A program made the position numbers and the translations under genes. From NCBI GenBank assembly GCA_934663595.1, contig CAKUKM010000061.1, positions 1-8,197 on the forward strand: a stretch of 8,197 bases of DNA, given 5' to 3'. Below the pieces are notes generated by a model that did not search any database, was not told where the DNA came from, and saw nothing but the letters and a program-made list of their open reading frames with translations. Positions 1 through 4,577 of this stretch are shown piece after piece; the first letter of the stretch is position 1, and every line of letters starts with the position of its first letter. Source of the DNA: an uncultured Clostridia bacterium (GTDB lineage: Bacteria > Bacillota > Clostridia > Christensenellales > Aristaeellaceae).

Positions 1-48
1 GCGGAATACAAGCGCCTGCTGGATCAGGTTCAGATCGAGCGAGTCTAA
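1..48 (+). CDS. C-terminal end of an unidentified protein (partial)
   Basis: Frame 1 is open from the first base to a TAA at 46-48 and encodes the tail AEYKRLLDQVQIERV. The only support that it is a real gene end is the strong intrinsic terminator that begins ten bases after the stop. The visible residues are charged and probably helical. They are too few to name a family. The gene begins outside the window. Confidence 0.6.
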   Translation, partial: AEYKRLLDQVQIERV

Positions 49-57
49 TTGCATCAA

Positions 58-97
58 GAGCCGGCAAATGCTGCCGGCTCGTTTCTATTTTGTTCTT
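58..97 (+). terminator. Rho-independent terminator of the upstream gene
   Basis: A perfect 9-bp stem (GAGCCGGCA at 58-66 pairing with TGCCGGCTC at 72-80) closes a 5-nt loop and is followed by a T-rich tract at 82-97. It starts ten bases after the TAA of the truncated first gene, so it ends that transcript. Confidence 0.88.
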
Positions 98-111
98 CCC
101 CGCCATACGCT
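84..111 (+). promoter_or_regulatory. Possible mother-cell (sigma-E/sigma-K-like) promoter
   Basis: The 42-bp gap between the terminator and the next gene contains CATACGCT at 104-111. This matches 7 of 8 positions of the sigma-E -10 consensus CATACAnT as I recall it. The candidate -35 (84-90, 13 nt upstream) matches poorly. No good sigma-A promoter is visible in the gap. A start near 118 would leave a leader of about 20 nt containing the ribosome binding site. The call rests mainly on the -10 and is weak. Confidence 0.2.
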
Positions 112-139
112 TTTTTAGGAAAAGAGAGGGGGCGGACGA

Positions 140-652
140 ATGGAACGGACAGGCTGTCTGGTGATTCACGGCGGAGAATGCGCTTATCTGCGCGCGGCGG
201 CGGCGCGCCTGCGGGCGTGCGGCGTGGCAATTGTGGAGACCGATTTAAAAGGCGATCCCGAAAACGCGGCGCTCGACGGGCTGCGGCGCGCGCGCAGGGC
301 GGACGGAACCGCCATTCTGGCCTCGGGCGAAGCGGTCTGGTTCGCACTCGCGCTGGCGGCGCGCATGAATGTGGATAAGCTTGCGCTGATCGAGCCGCGA
401 TCGGCGCAAGACGCAAATGCGCGCGCGATGGAGAGCTTCGCCCGGCGAAATCTGTTTTTCTGCGTTTCGGACGCGCTGATCGTCGAATCCCGCCCCGGCG
501 GCGCGTCGGAGCGGATTTACCGGAAAATGCTGAATTCGCGCATCTGGCGGCTGAATTCCGACGGCGAAGAGGCGATGAATTGGGTCGTTCGCTTTCTGGC
601 ATGCGAAAATTGGCTGGATTGCGCGCCGGAAAAACGGGAAAAGTTTGTCTAG
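140..652 (+). CDS. Unknown small protein, possibly a degenerate alpha/beta-hydrolase-fold protein
   Basis: The protein has 170 residues, no signal peptide and no membrane segment, so it is probably cytoplasmic. I do not recognise it with certainty. The order of elements resembles a minimal alpha/beta hydrolase. A first strand with an HGG turn lies at residues 5-12 (CLVIHGG), as in oxyanion loops. An elbow-like segment with a following helix lies at 57-75 (AILASGEAVWFALALAARM), then a strand ending in LALIEP (81-86). A late strand followed by SERIYRKMLNSRIWRL (123-138) resembles the region of a hydrolase before the catalytic His. The canonical GxSxG is absent: the small-x-nucleophile-x-small pattern reads ASGEA, with Gly63 at the nucleophile position, and no clear catalytic His follows. 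If the fold is right, it is probably not a standard esterase. The ATG at 140 follows a G-rich Shine-Dalgarno at a normal distance. The gene lies alone between a terminator and the promoter of the next gene. Confidence 0.7.
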   Translation: MERTGCLVIHGGECAYLRAAAARLRACGVAIVETDLKGDPENAALDGLRRARRADGTAILASGEAVWFALALAARMNVDKLALIEPRSAQDANARAMESFARRNLFFCVSDALIVESRPGGASERIYRKMLNSRIWRLNSDGEEAMNWVVRFLACENWLDCAPEKREKFV

Positions 653-666
653 CGCGCTCCAATCGC

Positions 667-694
667 TTGCGAAAGCGCTTAAAGTGTGTATAAT
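667..694 (+). promoter_or_regulatory. Sigma-A-type promoter of the PrsA-like gene
   Basis: A perfect -10 TATAAT (689-694) lies 16 nt downstream of TTGCGA (667-672), which matches 4 of 6 positions of TTGACA. The predicted start is near 701. It is followed by AGGAGG at 716-721 and the ATG at 733, a fairly long 11-nt spacing. The element lies entirely in the gap after the stop at 650-652. Confidence 0.7.
670..683 (+). promoter_or_regulatory. cre-like element overlapping the promoter spacer
   Basis: The stretch CGAAAGCGCTTAAA sits between the -35 and -10. It fits 12 of 14 positions of the catabolite-responsive element TGNNARCGNWWWCA recognised by CcpA, with mismatches at the first T and the penultimate C. 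The same bases also take part in a 5-bp hairpin with a GCGA loop (664-677), so the resemblance could be chance. A bound protein here would repress. Confidence 0.2.
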
Positions 695-732
695 AGATAG
701 AGAAACCTTTAGTTTAGGAGGAACGATTTTTC

Positions 733-2184
733 ATGAAACACACGCTCAAGGCGCTTTGCGCGCTGATGATGCTCGTCGCGGTGCTGCTGGCCGGCTGCTC
801 CGCGCAGTCCAACACGATCAAGCAGATCGAAGAGCAGCGCAAGACGCTGGAGGAAAAGTACGCTGAAATCGTGGCCGAATACGACGGCGGCACGGTTACG
901 CTGATGGACGTTCTGCCGACGTTCTATTCGATGTACAGCTATTATTACCAGCTGTATTCCATGTTCGGCATGAGCATGGACGACGAAACGGTCGCTCAGC
1001 TGAAGAATCAGGCGCTGGAATATGCGGTGCAGAGCCGTCTGCTCGCCGCGGAATTCGATCGCCGCGGACTTACGCTGGACAAGACCGAAGAGGAGCTGAA
1101 CGCTGAATCCGACAAGACCTACAACGATCAGCTGGATTACTGCATTCAGCAGATCGCCGACGGCACCGACGCCGAGAAGAAGGCGAGCGCCGAGCTGATT
1201 CTGTTCAGCCAGGGCCTGACGATCGAAAACAACCGCGCGCAGGCGATCCTGAACGCGAAGGTGGAAAAGGCCGTTTCCGCAATCGAGGACGAGGCCGCCG
1301 AGCCGACCGAAGAGGAAATCAGCGCCTATTACGACGAGAAGGTCGCCTCCGACGAGGCCACCTACACCGCCAACCCCACCGGCGTTGAATCCGCCAAGTC
1401 CAACGGCCAGGCCGTTTGCTGGATGCCTGAGGGCTATCGCACCGTAAAGCACGTGCTGATCATTCCGGAGGACGATTTCCTGCAGAAGGTCAAGGATGCG
1501 CGCAGCGCGCTGTCCACCGCGCAGAACGCGCTGGCGGGCTATGAGGACGAGCTGAAGGCCCTGACCGAGCCGGAAGCGACCGCCGAGCCCGAAGCGACTG
1601 CCGAACCCGAAACGACCGCCGAGGCGGAGGCGACTGCGGAAGTCACCGCCGAGCCGACTGCGGAGCCGCGCACTGCCGAGGAAATCCAGGCCGATATCGA
1701 CGCCAAGCGCGCCGAGCTGCCGGAGCTTCAGAAGGCTGTGGAGGTAGCGGAGACCGCGTGCCTCGATTCCGTGCGCGATAAGACCGCCAGCGTGTACAAG
1801 GAGCTGGAAAACGGCAAGGACTTTGATTCCGTCATGGCCGACTTCGGCGAGGATCCGGGCATGCAGAGCGAGCCGAACATGACCATCGGCTATTACGTCC
1901 GCGCGGATTCCACGATCTGGGACAAGAACTTCACCGCCGGCGCGATGACGCTGGAAAAGGTCGGCGATTATTCCGCCGAGCCGGTCATTTCCTCCAGCGG
2001 CGTGCATATCATTTATTATGCGTCCGACGTTACCCCCGGCGCAGTGCCGCTTGCGGAGGTGCACGACGCGCTGAAGAGCGACAAGCAGGAAGAGCTGCGC
2101 ACCGCGCACCTGAGCGAAGAGCTCGCCAAGTGGGTGGAAGCGGCGAACCCGGTGTATCACGCGGACAAATGGACCTTTGAATGA
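733..2184 (+). CDS. PrsA/SurA-like foldase lipoprotein (parvulin-type peptidyl-prolyl isomerase) with a domain insertion
   Basis: Extracytoplasmic lipoprotein of 483 residues, predicted to help secreted proteins fold outside the membrane. The signal peptide has Lys2 and Lys6, a hydrophobic core at 7-20 and the lipobox LAGC, with Cys22 as the lipidated residue. Residues about 28-205 are helical and match the N-terminal chaperone domain of PrsA/SurA-type proteins. The parvulin domain begins at VKHVLI (238-243, His240). It resumes at about 346 with YKELENGKDFDSVMADFGEDPG (355-376) and ends with SSGVHIIYY (421-429, His425). Both conserved parvulin histidines are present, but they are 185 residues apart instead of the usual 75-100. 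The extra material at roughly 250-345 is two predicted charged helices flanking an EPEATA repeat linker (279-312). Family members usually have about 290-340 residues, so this one is long. The gene has its own promoter and ends at a strong terminator, so it is probably monocistronic. The family call is firm; isomerase activity is inferred. Confidence 0.88.
   Translation: MKHTLKALCALMMLVAVLLAGCSAQSNTIKQIEEQRKTLEEKYAEIVAEYDGGTVTLMDVLPTFYSMYSYYYQLYSMFGMSMDDETVAQLKNQALEYAVQSRLLAAEFDRRGLTLDKTEEELNAESDKTYNDQLDYCIQQIADGTDAEKKASAELILFSQGLTIENNRAQAILNAKVEKAVSAIEDEAAEPTEEEISAYYDEKVASDEATYTANPTGVESAKSNGQAVCWMPEGYRTVKHVLIIPEDDFLQKVKDARSALSTAQNALAGYEDELKALTEPEATAEPEATAEPETTAEAEATAEVTAEPTAEPRTAEEIQADIDAKRAELPELQKAVEVAETACLDSVRDKTASVYKELENGKDFDSVMADFGEDPGMQSEPNMTIGYYVRADSTIWDKNFTAGAMTLEKVGDYSAEPVISSSGVHIIYYASDVTPGAVPLAEVHDALKSDKQEELRTAHLSEELAKWVEAANPVYHADKWTFE
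1567..1668 (+). repeat. In-gene EPEATA-type repeat tract
   Basis: Residues 279-312 of the PrsA-like protein consist of four 6-residue (18-bp) units, EPEATA, EPEATA, EPETTA and EAEATA. They are followed by two 4-residue units, EVTA and EPTA, and a final EP. The DNA copies differ at synonymous positions, so this is a diverged tandem repeat and not a recent exact duplication. The composition predicts a flexible acidic linker or stalk. Confidence 0.85.
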
Positions 2185-2195
2185 CGAAACCCAAG

Positions 2196-2236
2196 CGGCG
2201 CAGGATCGGCTTTCCGGTCCCGCGCCGTATTTTTTT
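2196..2236 (+). terminator. Strong Rho-independent terminator after the PrsA-like gene
   Basis: CGGCGC (2196-2201) pairs with GCGCCG (2222-2227). After one A-C mismatch, GGATCGG (2203-2209) pairs with CCGGTCC (2214-2220) around a CTTT loop. The stem totals 13 bp with one internal mismatch and one G-T pair. It is followed by TATTTTTTT at 2228-2236. It begins 12 bases after the PrsA-like stop codon. Confidence 0.9.
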
Positions 2237-2241
2237 AAAAC

Positions 2242-2248
2242 GGAGGGG
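2242..2248 (+). promoter_or_regulatory. Ribosome binding site that fixes the flavin reductase start
   Basis: GGAGGGG lies 4 nt before the ATG at 2253. An earlier in-frame ATG at 2181 overlaps the PrsA-like stop, but its 24 extra codons would run through the terminator stem, so 2253 is the better start. Confidence 0.8.
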
Positions 2249-2252
2249 CAAT

Positions 2253-2753
2253 ATGAACTGGATGGACGGTTTTCAGGAGACGATGGAGCACCTCTCGCAC
2301 GCGGGCGCGTTTCTGTCCGTGGCGGGCGACGCGCCGAACACGATGACGATCGGCTGGGCGTGGATCGGCTGGTGCTGGAAAAAGCCGGTATTCGCGGTAG
2401 TGGTGCGCCCGCAGCGGCACACCTACGGCCTGATTCAGCGCGCCGGCGAATTCACCGTAAGCGTGCCGACGATTCACGAAATGAACCGCGAGCTCGCCTA
2501 TGCGGGAAGGGCGTCCGGCCGCGACGAGAACAAATTCGCCGGCCACGGAATCACCGCCGCACCCGCGCGGCACGTCGGCGCGCCGATCATCGCCGAATGC
2601 GGCCTGCACTATGAAATGCGCACGCTGCTTACGCAGGATATGACCGGCGACAGGATGGACGCGGCCGTGATTGCGCGCTGCTATCCCGCGCGCGATTTTC
2701 ACACGATCTTCTTCGGAGAAATCCTGGACTGCTATCGAACGAGCGGTAAATAA
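2253..2753 (+). CDS. Flavin reductase-like protein (FMN-binding split barrel)
   Basis: Cytoplasmic protein of 166 residues resembling the flavin reductase/flavoredoxin family, which bind FMN in a split-barrel dimer and pass electrons from NAD(P)H or a partner protein. The family pattern is visible. NTMTIGWAWIGWCWKKPVFAVVV (residues 29-51) forms the barrel strands with the Thr/Ser-rich flavin-binding turn. RPQRHTYGLIQRAGEFTVSVP (52-72) is the usual second block. A late strand FHTIFFGEILDCY (149-161) closes the barrel. Length is normal for the short clostridial members. The physiological acceptor cannot be told from sequence. No promoter is apparent in the 16 bp between the upstream terminator and the start, so expression may rely on read-through or on a promoter buried in the preceding gene. 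The following sigG begins 72 bp after the stop and has its own promoter. Confidence 0.85.
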   Translation: MNWMDGFQETMEHLSHAGAFLSVAGDAPNTMTIGWAWIGWCWKKPVFAVVVRPQRHTYGLIQRAGEFTVSVPTIHEMNRELAYAGRASGRDENKFAGHGITAAPARHVGAPIIAECGLHYEMRTLLTQDMTGDRMDAAVIARCYPARDFHTIFFGEILDCYRTSGK

Positions 2754-2773
2754 CCCCATTGCGGCCCTGCGCT

Positions 2774-2803
2774 GTATAGCGTCTCTCCGCCGAGGCAATA
2801 CTT
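2774..2803 (+). promoter_or_regulatory. Sigma-F-type forespore promoter of sigG
   Basis: GTATA (2774-2778) and GGCAATACTT (2794-2803) are separated by 15 nt. Compared with the Bacillus subtilis sigma-F consensus GYWTA-N15-GGNRANANTW, recalled from memory, every specified position fits. The start would fall near 2810, just before the Shine-Dalgarno of sigG. Sigma-F and sigma-G promoters overlap in sequence, so autoregulation by SigG is also possible. Confidence 0.7.
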
Positions 2804-2812
2804 GCCTTGAGT

Positions 2813-2818
2813 GGAGGG
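2813..2818 (+). promoter_or_regulatory. Ribosome binding site that fixes the sigG start
   Basis: GGAGGG lies 7 nt before the ATG at 2826. The upstream in-frame GTG at 2811 would place the Shine-Dalgarno inside the gene. The ATG gives MAGSKVEICGVDTSRLP, which aligns with the conserved SigG N-terminus. Confidence 0.85.
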
Positions 2819-2825
2819 ATGTGAC

Positions 2826-3599
2826 ATGGCAGGAAGCAAGGTGGAAATCTGCGGCGTGGACACGTCGAGGCTGCCGATATTGTCCCATGAAAGGATGCGC
2901 GAGCTGCTGGCCCGCGCGCAATCGGGCGACGAATCGGCCCGCGACGAGCTGATTTACGGCAATCTCCGCCTGGTTTTGAGCGTGATTCAGCGGTTTCAGA
3001 ATCGCGGCGAAAACCCGGACGATCTGTTTCAGGTGGGCTGCATCGGCCTGATGAAGGCGCTGGACAATTTCGATCTTACGATGAACGTCCGCCTGAGCAC
3101 CTATTGCGTGCCGATGATCATCGGCGAAATCCGCCGATATCTGCGGGACAACAACCCGATTCGCGTATCGCGCTCGATGCGGGACGTCGCCTATCGCGCG
3201 CTGAAGGCACGCGAGACGCTGGCGATTCAGAACGATCGCGAGCCGACAATCGCCGAAATTGCAAAGGAAATCGACGCGCCGGAGGAGGACGTGGTCGTCG
3301 CGCTGGAGGCCATTCAGGACCCCGTTTCGCTGTTCGAGCCGGTGTATATGACCGGCGGCGACGCGATCTGCGTCATGGATCAGATTCGCGACGACGACGT
3401 GAGCGAGGACGAATGGGTGCGCGATCTTTCGATCAAGGGCGCGCTGAACAAGCTGAAAAGCCGCGAAAAAACGATCATCTGCCGCCGCTTCTTTCAGGGA
3501 AAGACGCAGATGGAGGTCGCGGATGAAATCGGCATCTCGCAGGCGCAGGTTTCGCGCCTGGAAAAGGCGGCGCTTGCGCAAATGCGAAAATATGTATGA
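2826..3599 (+). CDS. sigG: RNA polymerase sporulation sigma factor SigG (late forespore)
   Basis: A 257-residue sigma-70 family factor, the usual SigG length. In endospore formers SigG directs late forespore genes such as those for small acid-soluble proteins and germination. The N-terminal signature KVEICGVDTSRLPIL (residues 5-19) is diagnostic. Region 2 spans about 45-109, with NLRLVLSVIQRF (46-57), DDLFQVGCIGLMKALDNFD (65-83) and the -10-recognition stretch RLSTYCVPMIIGEIRRYLRD (89-108). It is followed by NNPIRVSRSMRD (109-120). Region 3 includes IQDPVSLFEPVY (163-174). Region 4 ends with the helix-turn-helix KTQMEVADEIGISQAQVSRLEK (226-247). An insertion-free alignment to Bacillus SigG puts Tyr44 opposite Asn45, a residue reported to contact the anti-sigma factor CsfB/Gin. 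Unlike the common clostridial spoIIGA-sigE-sigG cluster, a flavin reductase gene lies upstream and no sigE is in view. A sigma-F-type promoter stands immediately before it. Confidence 0.96.
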   Translation: MAGSKVEICGVDTSRLPILSHERMRELLARAQSGDESARDELIYGNLRLVLSVIQRFQNRGENPDDLFQVGCIGLMKALDNFDLTMNVRLSTYCVPMIIGEIRRYLRDNNPIRVSRSMRDVAYRALKARETLAIQNDREPTIAEIAKEIDAPEEDVVVALEAIQDPVSLFEPVYMTGGDAICVMDQIRDDDVSEDEWVRDLSIKGALNKLKSREKTIICRRFFQGKTQMEVADEIGISQAQVSRLEKAALAQMRKYV

Positions 3600-3601
3600 A
3601 T

Positions 3602-3635
3602 GTGGCGGGAAACCTTGAAGAAGGTCTCCCGCCGC
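3602..3635. terminator. Stem-loop between the convergent genes, probable bidirectional terminator
   Basis: GGCGGGA (3604-3610) pairs with TCCCGCC (3627-3633). Beyond one A-C mismatch, ACCTT (3612-3616) pairs with AAGGT (3621-3625) around a GAAG loop, and a G-C and a T-G pair extend the base outward. It lies between the sigG stop (3597-3599) and the regulator stop (3640-3642). Neither flank has a long T run: AAATTTATT follows on the plus strand and an ATTCATACATATTTT stretch on the minus strand. It may end both transcripts, weakly. Confidence 0.65.
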
Positions 3636-3639
3636 AAAT

Positions 3640-4446
3640 TTATTCCGGCGCGCCCTGCAGCTCCTGCGCGCAGCGTTTGCGATAGTCGCGCGGCGTGATT
3701 CGGCAGCGCTCGATGAACACGCGATCAAACGTGCGCAGATTGGCAAATCCGCAGGCGACCGAAATCTCCTCCACCGGCAGATTCGTGGCCCGCAGCATGC
3801 GCCGCGCGCGATCGATCCGCAGCGCGTTCAAATACGCCCGGAAGCCCATGTGCAGCTTCTCATTCAGAACATGCGAAAGATAGCTGGTGTTCACGCCCAG
3901 CGCGTGCGCGGCGGCACGCAGATCCAGCGGCCGCGCGAGATTCTGCGATATGAACTGCATCGCCCGATACAGAAGATCGCCCGTCGATACGCCGGTCTCC
4001 GGCTTCAGCGCCGGCAGCAGGCGAAGGAATATCAGCGACAGATACGCGCGCGCCAGCGGCTCTACATATTTTCCCGGATCCGCCATCTCCTGCAGCCGCA
4101 TCAGGCAGTGCGCCACGTCCGGATCCGCATTCGAAACCGACACGATCGGCGCGCTCGGCCGCCCGCTCAGCGCTTCGCCGTCCACGCCCGAGAGCATTTC
4201 CGCCGAAAAGATCGCCATAAAGCCGAAGCAGTCGTCCATCTTGGGATATCCGTGGGGCGTGCCGGGCGCAACCAGCACCAGCTCGCCCGGGCGAACCGTG
4301 CGCTGCACGCCGTCGAGCTTAATGTGAATCTCGCCCCGGAGCGGCACCGTCAGCTCATAGGAAGCATGCAGATGCTCCGGCGCATGCAGCCGTCCGTAAC
4401 GAAACAGCATGCAATTGCCGCCGACATTTTGAACCCTTGGTTGCAT
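3640..4446 (-). CDS. AraC-family transcriptional regulator with N-terminal cupin sensor domain
   Basis: DNA-binding regulator of 268 residues from the chosen start. The N-terminal cupin region has EHLHASYEL (residues 24-32), GEIHIKLDG (38-46), RPGELVLVAPGTPHGY (52-67) and a hydrophobic strand FGFMAIF (74-80), a typical small-molecule sensing domain. The C-terminal AraC domain carries two helix-turn-helices: LDLRAAAHALGVNTSYLSHV (174-193), and PVEEISVACGFANLRTFDRV (224-243) ending in ITPRDYRKR (250-258). The reading frame extends upstream to an ATG at 4548. That region overlaps the predicted promoter (4496-4524) and start near 4489, so the first Met after it, at 4446, is preferred; its Shine-Dalgarno is mediocre. 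The gene is divergent from the exporter operon, and paired direct repeats in between suggest it controls both. The inducer is unknown. Confidence 0.9.
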   Translation of the reverse strand: MQPRVQNVGGNCMLFRYGRLHAPEHLHASYELTVPLRGEIHIKLDGVQRTVRPGELVLVAPGTPHGYPKMDDCFGFMAIFSAEMLSGVDGEALSGRPSAPIVSVSNADPDVAHCLMRLQEMADPGKYVEPLARAYLSLIFLRLLPALKPETGVSTGDLLYRAMQFISQNLARPLDLRAAAHALGVNTSYLSHVLNEKLHMGFRAYLNALRIDRARRMLRATNLPVEEISVACGFANLRTFDRVFIERCRITPRDYRKRCAQELQGAPE

Positions 4447-4463
4447 CCTTGAAAAACCGCACC

Positions 4464-4495
4464 TTTCGTCTGAATTTGTTTGCGTTTCGTCTGAA
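4464..4495. promoter_or_regulatory. Putative operator: 11-bp direct repeat with 21-bp period
   Basis: TTTCGTCTGAA occurs identically at 4464-4474 and 4485-4495, so the copies start 21 bp apart, two helical turns. Paired direct half-sites about 21 bp apart are the classic arrangement bound by AraC-family proteins, as at araI1-araI2. The second copy overlaps the -35 of the exporter promoter by five bases, the position used by class II activators. It also touches the -10 of the regulator promoter, so binding would block that one. Confidence 0.7.
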
Positions 4496-4520
4496 AGTAT
4501 ACACCAAAATGTGTTATGAT
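4491..4520 (+). promoter_or_regulatory. Promoter of the ABC exporter operon
   Basis: TATGAT (4515-4520) is preceded by an extended -10 TG at 4512-4513. CTGAAA (4491-4496) lies 18 nt upstream as a weak -35 with 4 of 6 matches. The predicted start is near 4527, giving a leader of about 50 nt. The weak -35, covered by the distal operator repeat, fits an activator-dependent promoter. Confidence 0.6.
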
Positions 4521-4524
4521 ACAA
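4496..4524 (-). promoter_or_regulatory. Promoter of the AraC-family regulator
   Basis: On the minus strand TTGTAT (4519-4524) and TATACT (4496-4501) are separated by 17 nt. The -10 matches 5 of 6 positions and the -35 matches 3 of 6. The start would fall near 4489, inside the direct-repeat operator. The element occupies almost the same bases as the opposing exporter promoter. Confidence 0.5.
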
Positions 4525-4577
4525 GCGAAAAATGATTTTTTCACACACTGAACGACCAAAGAAAACGGGAGAGGTTT

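Noticed and set aside
709..2160. 483-codon antisense open frame opposite the PrsA-like gene
   Set aside because: It mirrors the sense gene almost base for base and gives Arg/Leu/Gly/His-rich low-complexity protein with no recognisable motif. High G/C at third codon positions removes antisense stops. The sense frame has a signal peptide, a domain match, a promoter and a terminator.
2181..2252. 24-codon N-terminal extension of the flavin reductase from an ATG overlapping the previous stop
   Set aside because: It has no Shine-Dalgarno, encodes a basic stretch unlike the family, and is largely the terminator stem and T run. The ATG at 2253 has a strong site.
2235..3746. 503-codon minus-strand open frame opposite the flavin reductase and sigG
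   Set aside because: It spans two clearly recognised sense genes and an intergenic terminator. The composition is His/Arg/Ala-rich and matches no family, so it is a GC-bias shadow.
4526..4541. A/T-rich hairpin (GAAAAA with TTTTTC) in the exporter leader as a possible attenuator
   Set aside because: The stem has only six A/T-rich pairs with no T run after it and no competing structure, too weak to call.
4447..4548. 34-codon N-terminal extension of the AraC-family regulator
   Set aside because: It covers the predicted promoter and operator repeats, does not look like a cupin N-terminus, and would start upstream of the likely transcription start.
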